Assembly: GCA_900079685.1 (NCBI GenBank)
Contig: LT599018.1
Coordinates: 1,138,970-1,202,969, forward strand
Length of the DNA: 64,000 nucleotides
Direction: 5' to 3'
Source: an uncultured delta proteobacterium
Lineage (GTDB): Bacteria > Desulfobacterota > Desulfovibrionia > Desulfovibrionales > Desulfovibrionaceae
Under the pieces are notes generated by a model, which saw nothing but the letters and a program-made list of their open reading frames with translations, did no database searches and was not told the origin of the DNA. Below are positions 42,399 through 51,377 of this stretch, in pieces. Within the stretch, counting starts at the first letter, position 1; each line of letters opens with the position of its first letter. A program made the translations under genes and the position numbers.

Positions 42399-43083
42399 GG
42401 TGCACCTCCTTTAGGCGCATACTACCGGACCCGGAAACAGATGCTCGCTGTTTTCGGACATGGGTACGTTTTTCTACCTGTTTTTTTGAGGACTTTCCAG
42501 AACGATCCCCACGCAGCGTTCTTCCCTCGAAGAACACGGCGCGGCAACACCGCCCCGCATCGGGCAGTCTGTGCAGAACGATACCATCTTCAATGTAACG
42601 GAATGTAACGCAACGTCACTAGGGGAAAAATTACTCTTGAACTGCCGTAAAAAATCACATTCTTCATCGCATGATATCATAATAATTATATTTTACCATA
42701 CTGGTAAATCTCAAAACAGATAAAAAATATTTATTGGGAACGTTTACTATAAATTTATAATTATCTGTTTTAATGTTAAAATTTTAAAATACCGCTCCAG
42801 CGCAAAAGAAAAATGTTTTTCAGCTTGCCATATTTTTTTGACTATTCTATATCGGCACTACAGAGCGTTTGCATCCTTTTCACGCCGGGGAACCTGACAC
42901 TTTTCGTCGTCGGGGGCGCGAGAAGTTTTCACGTTGGGGGGCCTTCGTGTTTATATCCATACCTATCTCATAGCAGTCAGCCGTGCCGGCGCGTTTCGCG
43001 CCGAGCCGGTTTTTTTGTTTTCCAACTGTAGCGGTTTATCACGGTAAAAACCTTTTTAACCTTTCATTCCCGGGGGGGGAGCT
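42399..43083. promoter_or_regulatory. AT-rich regulatory region between ada/alkA and the RTX adhesin
   Basis: 685 bp without a credible gene. From about 42630 to 42800 it is markedly AT-rich (long runs of A and T), unlike the rest of the window, and it ends in a hairpin-plus-T-tract 67 nt before the adhesin start. This suggests complex control of the adhesin, for instance by nucleoid proteins or premature termination. I looked for a c-di-GMP riboswitch pattern and did not find one. Confidence 0.55.
42984..43016 (+). terminator. Terminator-like hairpin in the adhesin leader
   Basis: GCCGGCGCG-TTT-CGCGCC with further GC pairing to GCCGG, then seven T (43010-43016), on the adhesin strand and 67 nt before its ATG. 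It may end a short upstream transcript or act as an attenuator for the adhesin mRNA. Confidence 0.6.
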
Positions 43084-46000
43084 ATGGCACAAACTACCGA
43101 CAACACCATTCGTCTTGCACAGCCTGGCGCGGGCCAAACCGTCAACGTCGCGATTAACGCGGACAACATGAAACTGGGCCTCGGCTTCGCGCCGGACCCC
43201 AACGCCGTGGCGAAAAACGGCCAGAACCTTGAATTTTCCTTTGAAGACGGCGGCAAAATCGTCCTGGAAGGCTATTACAACCACTTCACGAACAAAACCC
43301 TGCCCACCATGGTCATGGAATCCGGGGACGAGCTTCCCGGCGAAGATTTCCTGGCTTCTTTGCGTGAAGACCTGCTCACCGCCGCCGGCCCCGGCGCGGG
43401 CGCGGGCGCGGCCGGCGGCGGCGCCGGCGAATACGCGGACGACGCGGGCGCGCTGGTTGACGGCGTCGGCCGCCTGGGCAGCCTCGGCACCATTTACTGG
43501 GACCGTGAGACGGAAGTGGAAGAATTGAATGAGGCGCTGGCTCCGGCGGCGGCGCTGACCATTGCCATCACGCCCATCATTCCCGACGATCCCAGGTATT
43601 ACATGGCCGCCGACGGCTTCAACATGCAGATCGACGAATCCTATATGCCCGGCGGCAGCAACAACATTGACGGAACCGTCGTGCCCGTCTATCAGATATA
43701 TTTCAGTATCATGACCAACGACGGCCTGGCCGCCGTCTCCATCGACGGCGTACTCTATCCCGTTGTGGGCGGCACCTTGCAGGGCTTTCCCGACGGGCTT
43801 TCCGGCAACAACGGCACCCTGAGCAACCCCGTAATCACGCTCAACCCCGACGGCACCTACACCCTGTCCTTCAATTACCAGCAGGGCGGCCCCGTTACCC
43901 ATGCTGAAGGCGGCGGCAAAAACATTGCCGACAACGTGGATTCCTGGCAGATCGGCGTAATCGGCAACAGCGGTGTCAGCGACAGCCTGATCACCAACGT
44001 GGACATCGTGGACGACGTGCCCCGGGTGACCGTTAGCGTTGACGGCGAACTCCCTGCCTCCATCACGGCCCTCGTAGACGAAAGCCTCGAGAAACTCAAC
44101 GGCGCCTATAACGACGGCAAAGAGACGGCCGTCATTGAAGCCGATGACGTGCAGGCGCTGTTCGCGGTCGTGGAAGGGTACGACGGCCTGCGCTCTGATG
44201 TGTTCAGCTTGGAACTGAACGCCGATTCCGTGCCCTCCAACCTCTATGCCGTGCTCGAAGGCGGCGGCAAGAGCGCAAACCCGATCGTGCTGACCACGGA
44301 CCCCGACTTCCCTAACATTATTTTCGGCGGCGACGTCAACGATCCCCATTTCACTATCGAAATCGATCCCGACTCCGGCAAAATCACGCTTACCCTGTTG
44401 AAAAACCTCTGGCACACCGAAGGCGGCGACGCGCATAACGACATTGAGACACTCCTGCTCGGCGACGGCGCCCTGATGCTGGTCCGCACCGTCGTCGATA
44501 ACGACGGCGACGACGCCTCGGCCCGCGTTGACCTGGGCGCGGCCGGTGTGTTCAACTTCCGTGATGACGGCCCGGTCATCAAGCTGGACCCCGAAGCTCC
44601 GGCGCTTCAGCCCGCCAAAGTAGACGAAAGCCTTGCCGATCTGCACGGAGCGTATACTGACGGCATTCCTTCCGCCACCCTGTCCATCGCCCTGCTCGCG
44701 AAGCAGTTTGCGGTCAGCTACGGCGCGGATAATCAGGGCGTGCCCGACGAATACACCTTGAACCTGAACGTTCCCCAAAGCAAAGAATCGATCCCCACAA
44801 ATCTCAATGGCGTGGGGGAAAATGGCGCAGCGGGCGAAGTGATCGTTCTGGTTCAGGACGAGGTGACCGGCATCATCTACGGCCGGGGTGAGGAGAGCGG
44901 AAAGGATTACTTCACTCTGCAACTCACGGCGGAAGGCGTGAAACTTGATCTGCTGTCCAACATCTGGCACGACAAGCCAGGCGGCCCGGACCTTACCCCG
45001 GACCTGCATGACGAAGCCATGACCCTGCTGCTGCAAGACGGCGTCCTGACCCTGACCCGCACCGTGTACGACGGCGACGGCGACAGCGCTTCTGAAACCC
45101 TCGACCTCGGCTCCAAGGGTCTGTTCCAGTTTGAGGACGACGGCCCGATAGTGGTCGATTCCTACGACCCGCCTGAAACGCTGACCTACAACACAACGAC
45201 GAACGTCTATGAAAACGAAACCGGCTGGGTGCAGTTCAACTTCGGCGCGGACGGCTTCCAGAAGCTCACCGTCTCGGAAGGTAACACCGAGTTGTGGACC
45301 TTCACGGCATTGGGCGAAAGCAAAACCGTCACCCTTGGCGACGGCAGCAAACTAATCATGACCCTGGGCGCGGACGGCAACCTGATCTACACCTATGACC
45401 CGGCGGAAACCGCCAACAGCCACGATCACACATTTACCTTTACCGGCTATGACGGCGACGGCGACTGGACCTCCCAGGACATCAACGTAGCGATGCAGGC
45501 TTACACGCCTCCCCCGCAGACACTGGGCCAGATCGTGGTGGACGAGAGCTTCATCCCCAACCTGGGCACGCAGCGCACGGACGGCGACAACGACAGCGCC
45601 TCGGCGGAAATCAAAATCCCCGAAGACTATACTCTGGATACTACCGGCTGGACCAACACCAACGGCGTGATGACCCTGGTGACGCCCGACGGCAAGGGCC
45701 TGCTCACGTATGAAAACGGCGTGCTGACCTACACCGTGACCGGCAGCTACAAGCACGGCAACCCCGGCGACGCCACGCAGACGGAGTACGCGGACGAAGG
45801 CCTGGGTGAAGGCAATCTCCTGTCCATCAAGTTGAACCTCACCCACGACATCACGCAGCAAAAAACCACCGGTACGGTGCTCGTGGACGTGGAAGACGAC
45901 GCCCCGGTCGTTATTTCCAAGGTCGACCCGACGGCGCAACTGACCTACAACGAAATCACGAACCTCTACGGCAACGAAGACGGCTCGCTGACCCTGAACT

Positions 46001-48093
46001 ACGGCGCGGACGGGTTCCAGAAGCTCACCGTCTCGGAAGGTAACACCGAGTTGTGGACCTTCACGGTATTGGGCGAAAGCAAAACCGTCACCCTTGGCGA
46101 CGGCAGCAAACTAATCATGACCCTGGACGCGGACGGCAACCTGAAGTATACCTTTGACCCGGATGAAAAGGCCGCCTCCCACGGCAAGCACGAGTTCACC
46201 GTCATGGCCTATGACGGCGACGGCGACTGGATCAAGGAAGTGTTCAATATCGACGTGAAGCACTATGACGCCAAAGCTCCGGTGCTGAACGACATCACGG
46301 TTGACGAGAGCTTCATCCCCGGCGGCACGCAACGCATCGACGGCACGGACGGCGACAGCCGTAGCGCCACGGCCGAAATCGAACTTCCCAAGGGTTACAC
46401 CCTGGATACCACCGGCTGGACCAACACCAACGGCGTGATGACCCTGGTGACGCCTGACGGCAAGGGCCTGCTCACGTATGAAAACGGCGTGCTGACCTAC
46501 ACCGTGACCGGCAGTTACAAGCATCCCTACGCGGGCGATGCGACTGATCCGTATTATGCGGACGAAAAACTCGACACCGCCATCCCCATCACCCTGAAGT
46601 TCACCCACGACGGCACTGGTCAGGCGGTTGAGAGCATCGTGCAGGTGCAGGTGGAAGACGACGCCCCGGTGTTGGAAATCCCCCCCACGGCCCTTACTGC
46701 CTCCAATACAGGCGGCATCTTCTGGGAAAGCCTTGGCGATGTAAACTGGGGCGCGGACGGGCAGGCGGCGGACAGCCCCATTCGGTTCAATTTCGATCCT
46801 GAGAAGCAGAATGACGACGGCAGCTGGGACAGCCCTCTTACATCGCATGACGCCAAAATCTCCTACTTTGTGGATGAGAATGACCCCAGCATTCTGCATG
46901 CCCGGGTCAGCGGCAGCGACGACGATGTCTTCACGGTGACGCTGCATGCCAACGGTACATATACCGTGGAAGTGCAGGGCTATGTGGATCAGGAAGTGAA
47001 AATGGGAGGAAATACCGACATCGGGAACACGTATGACAACAAGAATGATAGCTCATACTCCATAGTTCTGAAGTCTGATGGAAGCCTCTATTTCCAGGCT
47101 GGAACTCAGGCGGGTGCGGTATGCGTGATTACGAACCCGAATGGAAAGATTAATGGTAATGCTGGCGGCATAGGTGCTCATGGCGGTAAGAACCAGCACT
47201 TGGACGCAGGCGAACAGATGCGTTTCGCCTTTGCTGAACCGCAAACCAAGGGTGCGCTGCAATTTGGCGGTGACATATCCGCCAACTTTGATGTTTCCAT
47301 GACATTCTATTACGCCGCTGGCCACCCGCAAGCGGGCCAGCAAATTCCCGCTTCGGAAACAAGTAGTTGGTGGCACTATGATTCAGTAACAGGGCAACTT
47401 GTTATTGACTCCCACGGTGTTCCGTTTGGCACATACATCGTAGAGGGAGAACAAGGTTTTGGTCAGATTACTGGTGTCCAATATACCATTGAATGGAGTG
47501 AATCCTTTGCTGTCTATGACGACCTGCCCATTGCTTACGTGGACGGCGACGGCGACATGGCCAGCGGTACCCTCCACCTGGGCTTCTCGGAAGACGCGGA
47601 AGCTTCCCAGTCCGACTCGGTTCTGGTGGATCACCATGACGACGGCAGAATGATGCTGTTCGGCGGCGACGGCAATGAAGTGATCGTCGGCAGCGACGGC
47701 GATGACATCATTTACGGCGGCAAGGGCGACGACATCATGTGGGGCGGAGACGGCAACGACATCTTCGCCTGGAAAGCCGGCGACCTGGACAACGGGACCG
47801 ACACCATTATGGACTTCCAGATAGGCAAGGACCATCTCTTCTTCGAGAACCTGCTGCCCACCGGAGGCACCCTGGATGTCGACACACTGGTCGCGATGAT
47901 AAAGGGCGACAAGCTCTCCATCGAAGTAACCGACGCCCAGACCCTGTCCGTGACCGTGGCCGGGGCCGACAACTCCTCGGTTACCGTCGATATCCACATC
48001 ACGGAAGGTTCCGTCGCCGAATACGTCAACACGACCGCGGCAACCGATCAGGCAGCGCTGCTGCTGAAGATTATCACCGACACCGGCGTGTAA
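43084..48093 (+). CDS. LapA-type RTX adhesin with TAAG retention/cleavage module
   Basis: 1669 residues, ATG behind GGGGGGGAG. An N-terminal retention-like module (about 1-98) is followed by TAAG (residues 99-102), the LapG-type cleavage motif, and a Gly/Ala linker. Then come two T1SS-143-like repeats starting VDESLEKL and VDESLADL (about 335 and 513), and paired repeats with VDESFIP (about 819 and 1073). Four glycine-aspartate RTX nonamers (about 1526-1561, GSDGDDIIY, GGKGDDIMW) precede a C-terminal type I secretion signal. Such adhesins are held in the outer membrane pore and released by periplasmic LapG when c-di-GMP falls. No lapD, lapG or secretion genes are in the window. Confidence 0.88.
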   Translation: MAQTTDNTIRLAQPGAGQTVNVAINADNMKLGLGFAPDPNAVAKNGQNLEFSFEDGGKIVLEGYYNHFTNKTLPTMVMESGDELPGEDFLASLREDLLTAAGPGAGAGAAGGGAGEYADDAGALVDGVGRLGSLGTIYWDRETEVEELNEALAPAAALTIAITPIIPDDPRYYMAADGFNMQIDESYMPGGSNNIDGTVVPVYQIYFSIMTNDGLAAVSIDGVLYPVVGGTLQGFPDGLSGNNGTLSNPVITLNPDGTYTLSFNYQQGGPVTHAEGGGKNIADNVDSWQIGVIGNSGVSDSLITNVDIVDDVPRVTVSVDGELPASITALVDESLEKLNGAYNDGKETAVIEADDVQALFAVVEGYDGLRSDVFSLELNADSVPSNLYAVLEGGGKSANPIVLTTDPDFPNIIFGGDVNDPHFTIEIDPDSGKITLTLLKNLWHTEGGDAHNDIETLLLGDGALMLVRTVVDNDGDDASARVDLGAAGVFNFRDDGPVIKLDPEAPALQPAKVDESLADLHGAYTDGIPSATLSIALLAKQFAVSYGADNQGVPDEYTLNLNVPQSKESIPTNLNGVGENGAAGEVIVLVQDEVTGIIYGRGEESGKDYFTLQLTAEGVKLDLLSNIWHDKPGGPDLTPDLHDEAMTLLLQDGVLTLTRTVYDGDGDSASETLDLGSKGLFQFEDDGPIVVDSYDPPETLTYNTTTNVYENETGWVQFNFGADGFQKLTVSEGNTELWTFTALGESKTVTLGDGSKLIMTLGADGNLIYTYDPAETANSHDHTFTFTGYDGDGDWTSQDINVAMQAYTPPPQTLGQIVVDESFIPNLGTQRTDGDNDSASAEIKIPEDYTLDTTGWTNTNGVMTLVTPDGKGLLTYENGVLTYTVTGSYKHGNPGDATQTEYADEGLGEGNLLSIKLNLTHDITQQKTTGTVLVDVEDDAPVVISKVDPTAQLTYNEITNLYGNEDGSLTLNYGADGFQKLTVSEGNTELWTFTVLGESKTVTLGDGSKLIMTLDADGNLKYTFDPDEKAASHGKHEFTVMAYDGDGDWIKEVFNIDVKHYDAKAPVLNDITVDESFIPGGTQRIDGTDGDSRSATAEIELPKGYTLDTTGWTNTNGVMTLVTPDGKGLLTYENGVLTYTVTGSYKHPYAGDATDPYYADEKLDTAIPITLKFTHDGTGQAVESIVQVQVEDDAPVLEIPPTALTASNTGGIFWESLGDVNWGADGQAADSPIRFNFDPEKQNDDGSWDSPLTSHDAKISYFVDENDPSILHARVSGSDDDVFTVTLHANGTYTVEVQGYVDQEVKMGGNTDIGNTYDNKNDSSYSIVLKSDGSLYFQAGTQAGAVCVITNPNGKINGNAGGIGAHGGKNQHLDAGEQMRFAFAEPQTKGALQFGGDISANFDVSMTFYYAAGHPQAGQQIPASETSSWWHYDSVTGQLVIDSHGVPFGTYIVEGEQGFGQITGVQYTIEWSESFAVYDDLPIAYVDGDGDMASGTLHLGFSEDAEASQSDSVLVDHHDDGRMMLFGGDGNEVIVGSDGDDIIYGGKGDDIMWGGDGNDIFAWKAGDLDNGTDTIMDFQIGKDHLFFENLLPTGGTLDVDTLVAMIKGDKLSIEVTDAQTLSVTVAGADNSSVTVDIHITEGSVAEYVNTTAATDQAALLLKIITDTGV
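45256..46126 (+). repeat. 112-nt direct repeat pair inside the adhesin gene
   Basis: 45256-45367 and 46015-46126 are identical except for one base (GCATTG against GTATTG). They are 759 bp (253 codons) apart, so the reading frame is kept. Span given covers both copies. Confidence 0.9.
45634..46523 (+). repeat. 122-nt direct repeat pair inside the adhesin gene
   Basis: 45634-45755 and 46402-46523 differ at three synonymous-looking positions. The spacing is 768 bp (256 codons). Together with the 112-nt pair this marks duplication of a domain of about 255 codons. Confidence 0.9.
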
Positions 48094-48119
48094 TCCGCAA
48101 GCTCGCAAACATCCAACCT

Positions 48120-48154
48120 CCGGGCCGGGACGCAAGTCCCGGCCCGGTTCGTTT
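48120..48154 (+). terminator. Terminator after the adhesin gene
   Basis: CCGGGCCGGGAC (48120-48131) pairs with 48136-48147 around a 4-nt loop, followed by TTCGTTT. It lies 27 nt after the adhesin stop. Confidence 0.75.
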
Positions 48155-48334
48155 ATGGGCCGCGCCGCCCGCCGCCCCACACAGCGCCCTGAGAGTCTTT
48201 ATACCTCCGGCCTTCCCCGGGCCGGTTGCTTTTTTCCGGCTCCCGGCGCAGAGTGAGTCCGCGCCGCCACCCCGCATCAGGGGATAGGCCGCGTGATTTT
48301 CCGGCGGCTCGCACCCGCCATATGAGCGATCACC

Positions 48335-49231
48335 ATGGACCACATGAAAATAGACCTGCACATGCACTCCCTCCACAGCCCGGACGGGGAGTTTTCCCCT
48401 TCGGAACTCATGGACCGGTGCCGCGCCGCCGGGGTGAGCATCGCCTCCCTCACGGACCACAACTCGGTCAGGGGGGTGGCGGAAGCCGCGGCCAGGGGGC
48501 GGGAACTCGGGCTGACGGTTTTGCCCGGCGTGGAACTGGACTGCGACTGCAAGGGCGTTCCCATGCACCTGCTCGGCTATGGCTTTACGGGCCTTGACGC
48601 CGCGATGGGAAAAATCGAAGCGGACCTCTACCGCCAAGAACGGGAAGCCGGCGCCCTGCGGATGCGCAAAGTCAAGGAACTCGGCATCGCCTTTGACGAG
48701 GAAAAAGTGGAGGCCCTTGCCGCCGCCTCCTTTGTCGGCCTGATAACGCCGGAAATGATCGCGGAAACCTTCCTGGCGGACCCGCGCAACGCAAATAACC
48801 CTCTCGTCCGGCGATACCTGCCCGGCGGCCCGCGCAGCGACAGCCCCTTCGTCAATTTTTACTGGGATCACTGCGGCCCCGGCAAGGCGGCTTACTGCCC
48901 GATCCGGTACATCGGCTTTGAAGAGGCGAACGGCCTTATCCGGGAGCACGGCGGGTTCAGCGTCATCGCGCACCCCGCCGTCACGGTCGGGCGGGACGAG
49001 GCCCTGTTTCAGTACATGGCGGCATGCGGTGTGGAAGGGATAGAGGTCTGGTGCGGCTACCACTCGGTGGAAGACGCCGGGTATTATGCTGCCGTCGCCG
49101 CCCGGCACGGGCTTATCCCCACCGTGGGCAGCGACTACCACGGCAAGACGAAGCCCGGCGTGAAGCTGGGCGCGGTTTCCGGAAGTCCGGACCATGCCGC
49201 GTTGTCGGAGAGCGTGCGGGCCTGGTTGTAA
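48335..49231 (+). CDS. PHP-domain phosphoesterase
   Basis: 298 residues. Metal-site motifs of the PHP family: DLHMHSLHS (about 7-15), TDHNSVRG (about 40-47), GVELDCD (about 65-71), IAHPAV (about 213-218) and GSDYHGK (about 265-271). An insertion between residues 90 and 190 is the cap seen in RNase AM/YciV-type enzymes that act on nucleotide 3',5'-bisphosphates or short RNA. It stands alone between the adhesin terminator and a convergent regulator. The start could be the ATG three codons later; substrate unknown. Confidence 0.83.
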   Translation: MDHMKIDLHMHSLHSPDGEFSPSELMDRCRAAGVSIASLTDHNSVRGVAEAAARGRELGLTVLPGVELDCDCKGVPMHLLGYGFTGLDAAMGKIEADLYRQEREAGALRMRKVKELGIAFDEEKVEALAAASFVGLITPEMIAETFLADPRNANNPLVRRYLPGGPRSDSPFVNFYWDHCGPGKAAYCPIRYIGFEEANGLIREHGGFSVIAHPAVTVGRDEALFQYMAACGVEGIEVWCGYHSVEDAGYYAAVAARHGLIPTVGSDYHGKTKPGVKLGAVSGSPDHAALSESVRAWL

Positions 49232-49292
49232 ATTGCCTTCCCCGGCCTGGGTCACCGGCGCCGGGTTCCGCGCAGGCTGTTCTCCCTGAGAG

Positions 49293-51203
49293 TCACACCG
49301 CCGTCCGGTGCAGGTTGATGCCCAGCGCGCGGATTTTGCGTTGCAGTGTCGTCCGGTGCATGCCCAGGCTGGCGGCGGCCCTGCCGATATGCCCGTTGTT
49401 CTTGTCCAGGGAGTCCAGAATCCGTTGGCGTTCGGGTTCGGCCGGCGACGGGACGGGAGAAGCCGCAACGAGCCGCCGGCGTTCCGGCCGCAGCGCGCTT
49501 TCCAGGTGGGCTTCACGGATCGGCCCCGTCCGGGCGAGCAAGGCCAGCCGCTCAATGATGCCGGAAAGTTCCCGCACGTTCCCCGGCCAGGGGTGGGCCT
49601 CCAACAGGGCCGTCATGCCGGGCGTAAGCTGGATGGCCGCGCCGTACTTCATGCGGAACTGTTCCACGAACTTCCCCGCCAGAAACGCAATGTCGCCCCG
49701 CCGCTCCCTGAGCGGGGGAATGTGCAGGGGCAGCACGTTGAGCCGGTAATACAAATCCTGGCGGAAGCGCTTGCGCTCCACCAAATCCGGCAGGTCGCGG
49801 TTGGAGGCGGCAATGACCCGCGCGGTGACCGGGATGTATTTGTCGCCGCCGATCCGCATGGTGCTGCGCTCCTGCAAGACCCGCAGCAGCCGGGTCTGCC
49901 CGTATTGGTTCATCTCCGATATTTCATCAAGAAAAATGGTGCCGTTGTGCGCCAGCTCGAACAGACCGGGTTTGCCGTTGCGCCGCGCTCCGGTGAACGC
50001 GCCCTCCTCGTGCCCGAACAGCTCGGATTCCAGCAGCGATGCGGGAAGCGCCGCGCAGTTGATAGCCACGAAAGGGCCGGACGCAAACGGGCTCACCTGA
50101 TGGATGGCCTGGGCGAACAGTTCCTTGCCGGTGCCGGTTTCCCCGGCCAGCAGAATCGGGCTGTCCGTGGCGGCGAAGGAGCGGGCCGTCGCGACCGTGC
50201 TCTGGATGGCGGCGGAAACGCCGAGAATGTCCCGGAATGAATACTGGCAGGCCAAGCCCCTGGCGTGCAGGCTTTTCCGCAGTTTTGACTCCAGCTCGCT
50301 GATGGCCGCGACGGGTTGCAGGGTAAAAATGACGTCCGTGACGGCCGTGCCTTCGCTCACGGTATTCGCGTTCAGCAAGAGCGGCGTGCCGTTGATCTCC
50401 AAAAGCTCGTCGCTCACGGCTTCATTGCGGTTGCACCATGCGAGGAGCTCCTCGGGGAGAACGTCGGACGCTTTCCTCCCCTCCAGCCCCGCCTCCAGAT
50501 GGAGGATGCGCCGCGCCTCGGTGTTGACGGCCTGGATAATGCCCTGCGCGTCCAGGACCAGAACGCCGTTCTGCGAAATATCGACAGCTGCCTGCAACCG
50601 CTTCGAACGGACCTTCTCCAGGCGTCTCGCATAGGCGAGTTTTTGCGCCTCAAGCAGGGCTCCGCTGAGCGCAACCTCCCCGGAATCGAGCAGCAGCGCG
50701 GGCACCCCGTACTCGCGCGCCAAATTCCCCGTGAGGTTCCCCGCGACAACAATGTGCGCCCCGTCCTCCTTCGCCCGGAGAACCTGCTCCCGGTTGAAAT
50801 TCTGGTCGTTGATGACGGGGTAGATGCGCAAATCGATATCCAAGAGCTCCGCCAGAACCTCCACGTGATGCTGCACCGAGGTAAAGGCCAGCAGGGCGAT
50901 GCGGGGGCGGTCGAGTTTGGTGTATTTTTTCGCGCCGTGCAGGGCGGTCGCCAAATCCTGCCCCGTGACGGGCATTTCAACCACCGGCGTTTGGACGGCA
51001 TTCTGGATGATGGGGCAGTTGATCCCCCTGGAAACGATAACGTCCGCGCCCTGCCGCTCCACCTCCTTGGCAAGACTGACCGCGGCCTCCCCCACGGCCT
51101 CGTGTATGACGAGGTCGATATCCAGGGCGAGATCGGCGGCAACTCTGCGGGCTCGTTCGCTTATTTTCTGGCTTGGCGAAACCAGGACGATTCTTGGCGG
51201 CAT
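49293..51203 (-). CDS. PrpR-like sigma-54-dependent activator
   Basis: 636 residues. The N-terminal PrpR_N domain (about 1-200; [15 protein letters not shown] and [17 protein letters not shown] are characteristic) is followed by a PAS domain (about 205-300). The AAA+ domain (about 325-560) has GETGTGKE and GAFTGA, and a Fis helix-turn-helix ends the protein (about 600-632). PrpR_N regulators sense small organic acids or their CoA/hydroxy forms. It is divergent from the large catabolic operon starting at 51378, which has a -24/-12 promoter, so it very likely controls it. Ligand unknown; PrpR itself senses 2-methylcitrate. Confidence 0.9.
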   Translation of the reverse strand: MPPRIVLVSPSQKISERARRVAADLALDIDLVIHEAVGEAAVSLAKEVERQGADVIVSRGINCPIIQNAVQTPVVEMPVTGQDLATALHGAKKYTKLDRPRIALLAFTSVQHHVEVLAELLDIDLRIYPVINDQNFNREQVLRAKEDGAHIVVAGNLTGNLAREYGVPALLLDSGEVALSGALLEAQKLAYARRLEKVRSKRLQAAVDISQNGVLVLDAQGIIQAVNTEARRILHLEAGLEGRKASDVLPEELLAWCNRNEAVSDELLEINGTPLLLNANTVSEGTAVTDVIFTLQPVAAISELESKLRKSLHARGLACQYSFRDILGVSAAIQSTVATARSFAATDSPILLAGETGTGKELFAQAIHQVSPFASGPFVAINCAALPASLLESELFGHEEGAFTGARRNGKPGLFELAHNGTIFLDEISEMNQYGQTRLLRVLQERSTMRIGGDKYIPVTARVIAASNRDLPDLVERKRFRQDLYYRLNVLPLHIPPLRERRGDIAFLAGKFVEQFRMKYGAAIQLTPGMTALLEAHPWPGNVRELSGIIERLALLARTGPIREAHLESALRPERRRLVAASPVPSPAEPERQRILDSLDKNNGHIGRAAASLGMHRTTLQRKIRALGINLHRTAV

Positions 51204-51249
51204 GGCCTGCTCCTTTCTGCTCCGATTGCCGCATGAAGCTACAATAAGT

Positions 51250-51260
51250 GCATCAAATGC
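51250..51260. promoter_or_regulatory. Candidate enhancer half-sites before the catabolic operon
   Basis: GCAT-CAA-ATGC with a further ATGTGCAT at 51266-51273, about 45-67 bp upstream of the -24 box. The repeated TGCAT/ATGC words may be the PrpR-like activator site. Weak on its own. Confidence 0.35.
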
Positions 51261-51316
51261 GTCAACATGTGCATATATATTTTTTTATATTCTAATGATA
51301 TCAGAATATTATATTT

Positions 51317-51332
51317 TGGCCCGGTTGTTGCT
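51317..51332 (+). promoter_or_regulatory. Sigma-54 (-24/-12) promoter of the hydroxy-acid operon
   Basis: TGGCCCGGTTGTTGCT matches TGGCACG-N4-TTGCW with exact spacing; one mismatch in the -24 box. It lies 46-61 nt before the ATG at 51378, and the divergent neighbour encodes a sigma-54 activator. Confidence 0.82.
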
Positions 51333-51377
51333 GTTATCCGAAGCGCTGCATACACTTGCGCTTTTGCCGAGGAAACA

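Noticed and set aside
42880-43083. c-di-GMP riboswitch in the adhesin leader
   Set aside because: The conserved GEMM core that I know was not found; only an AT-rich region and a terminator-like hairpin are visible.
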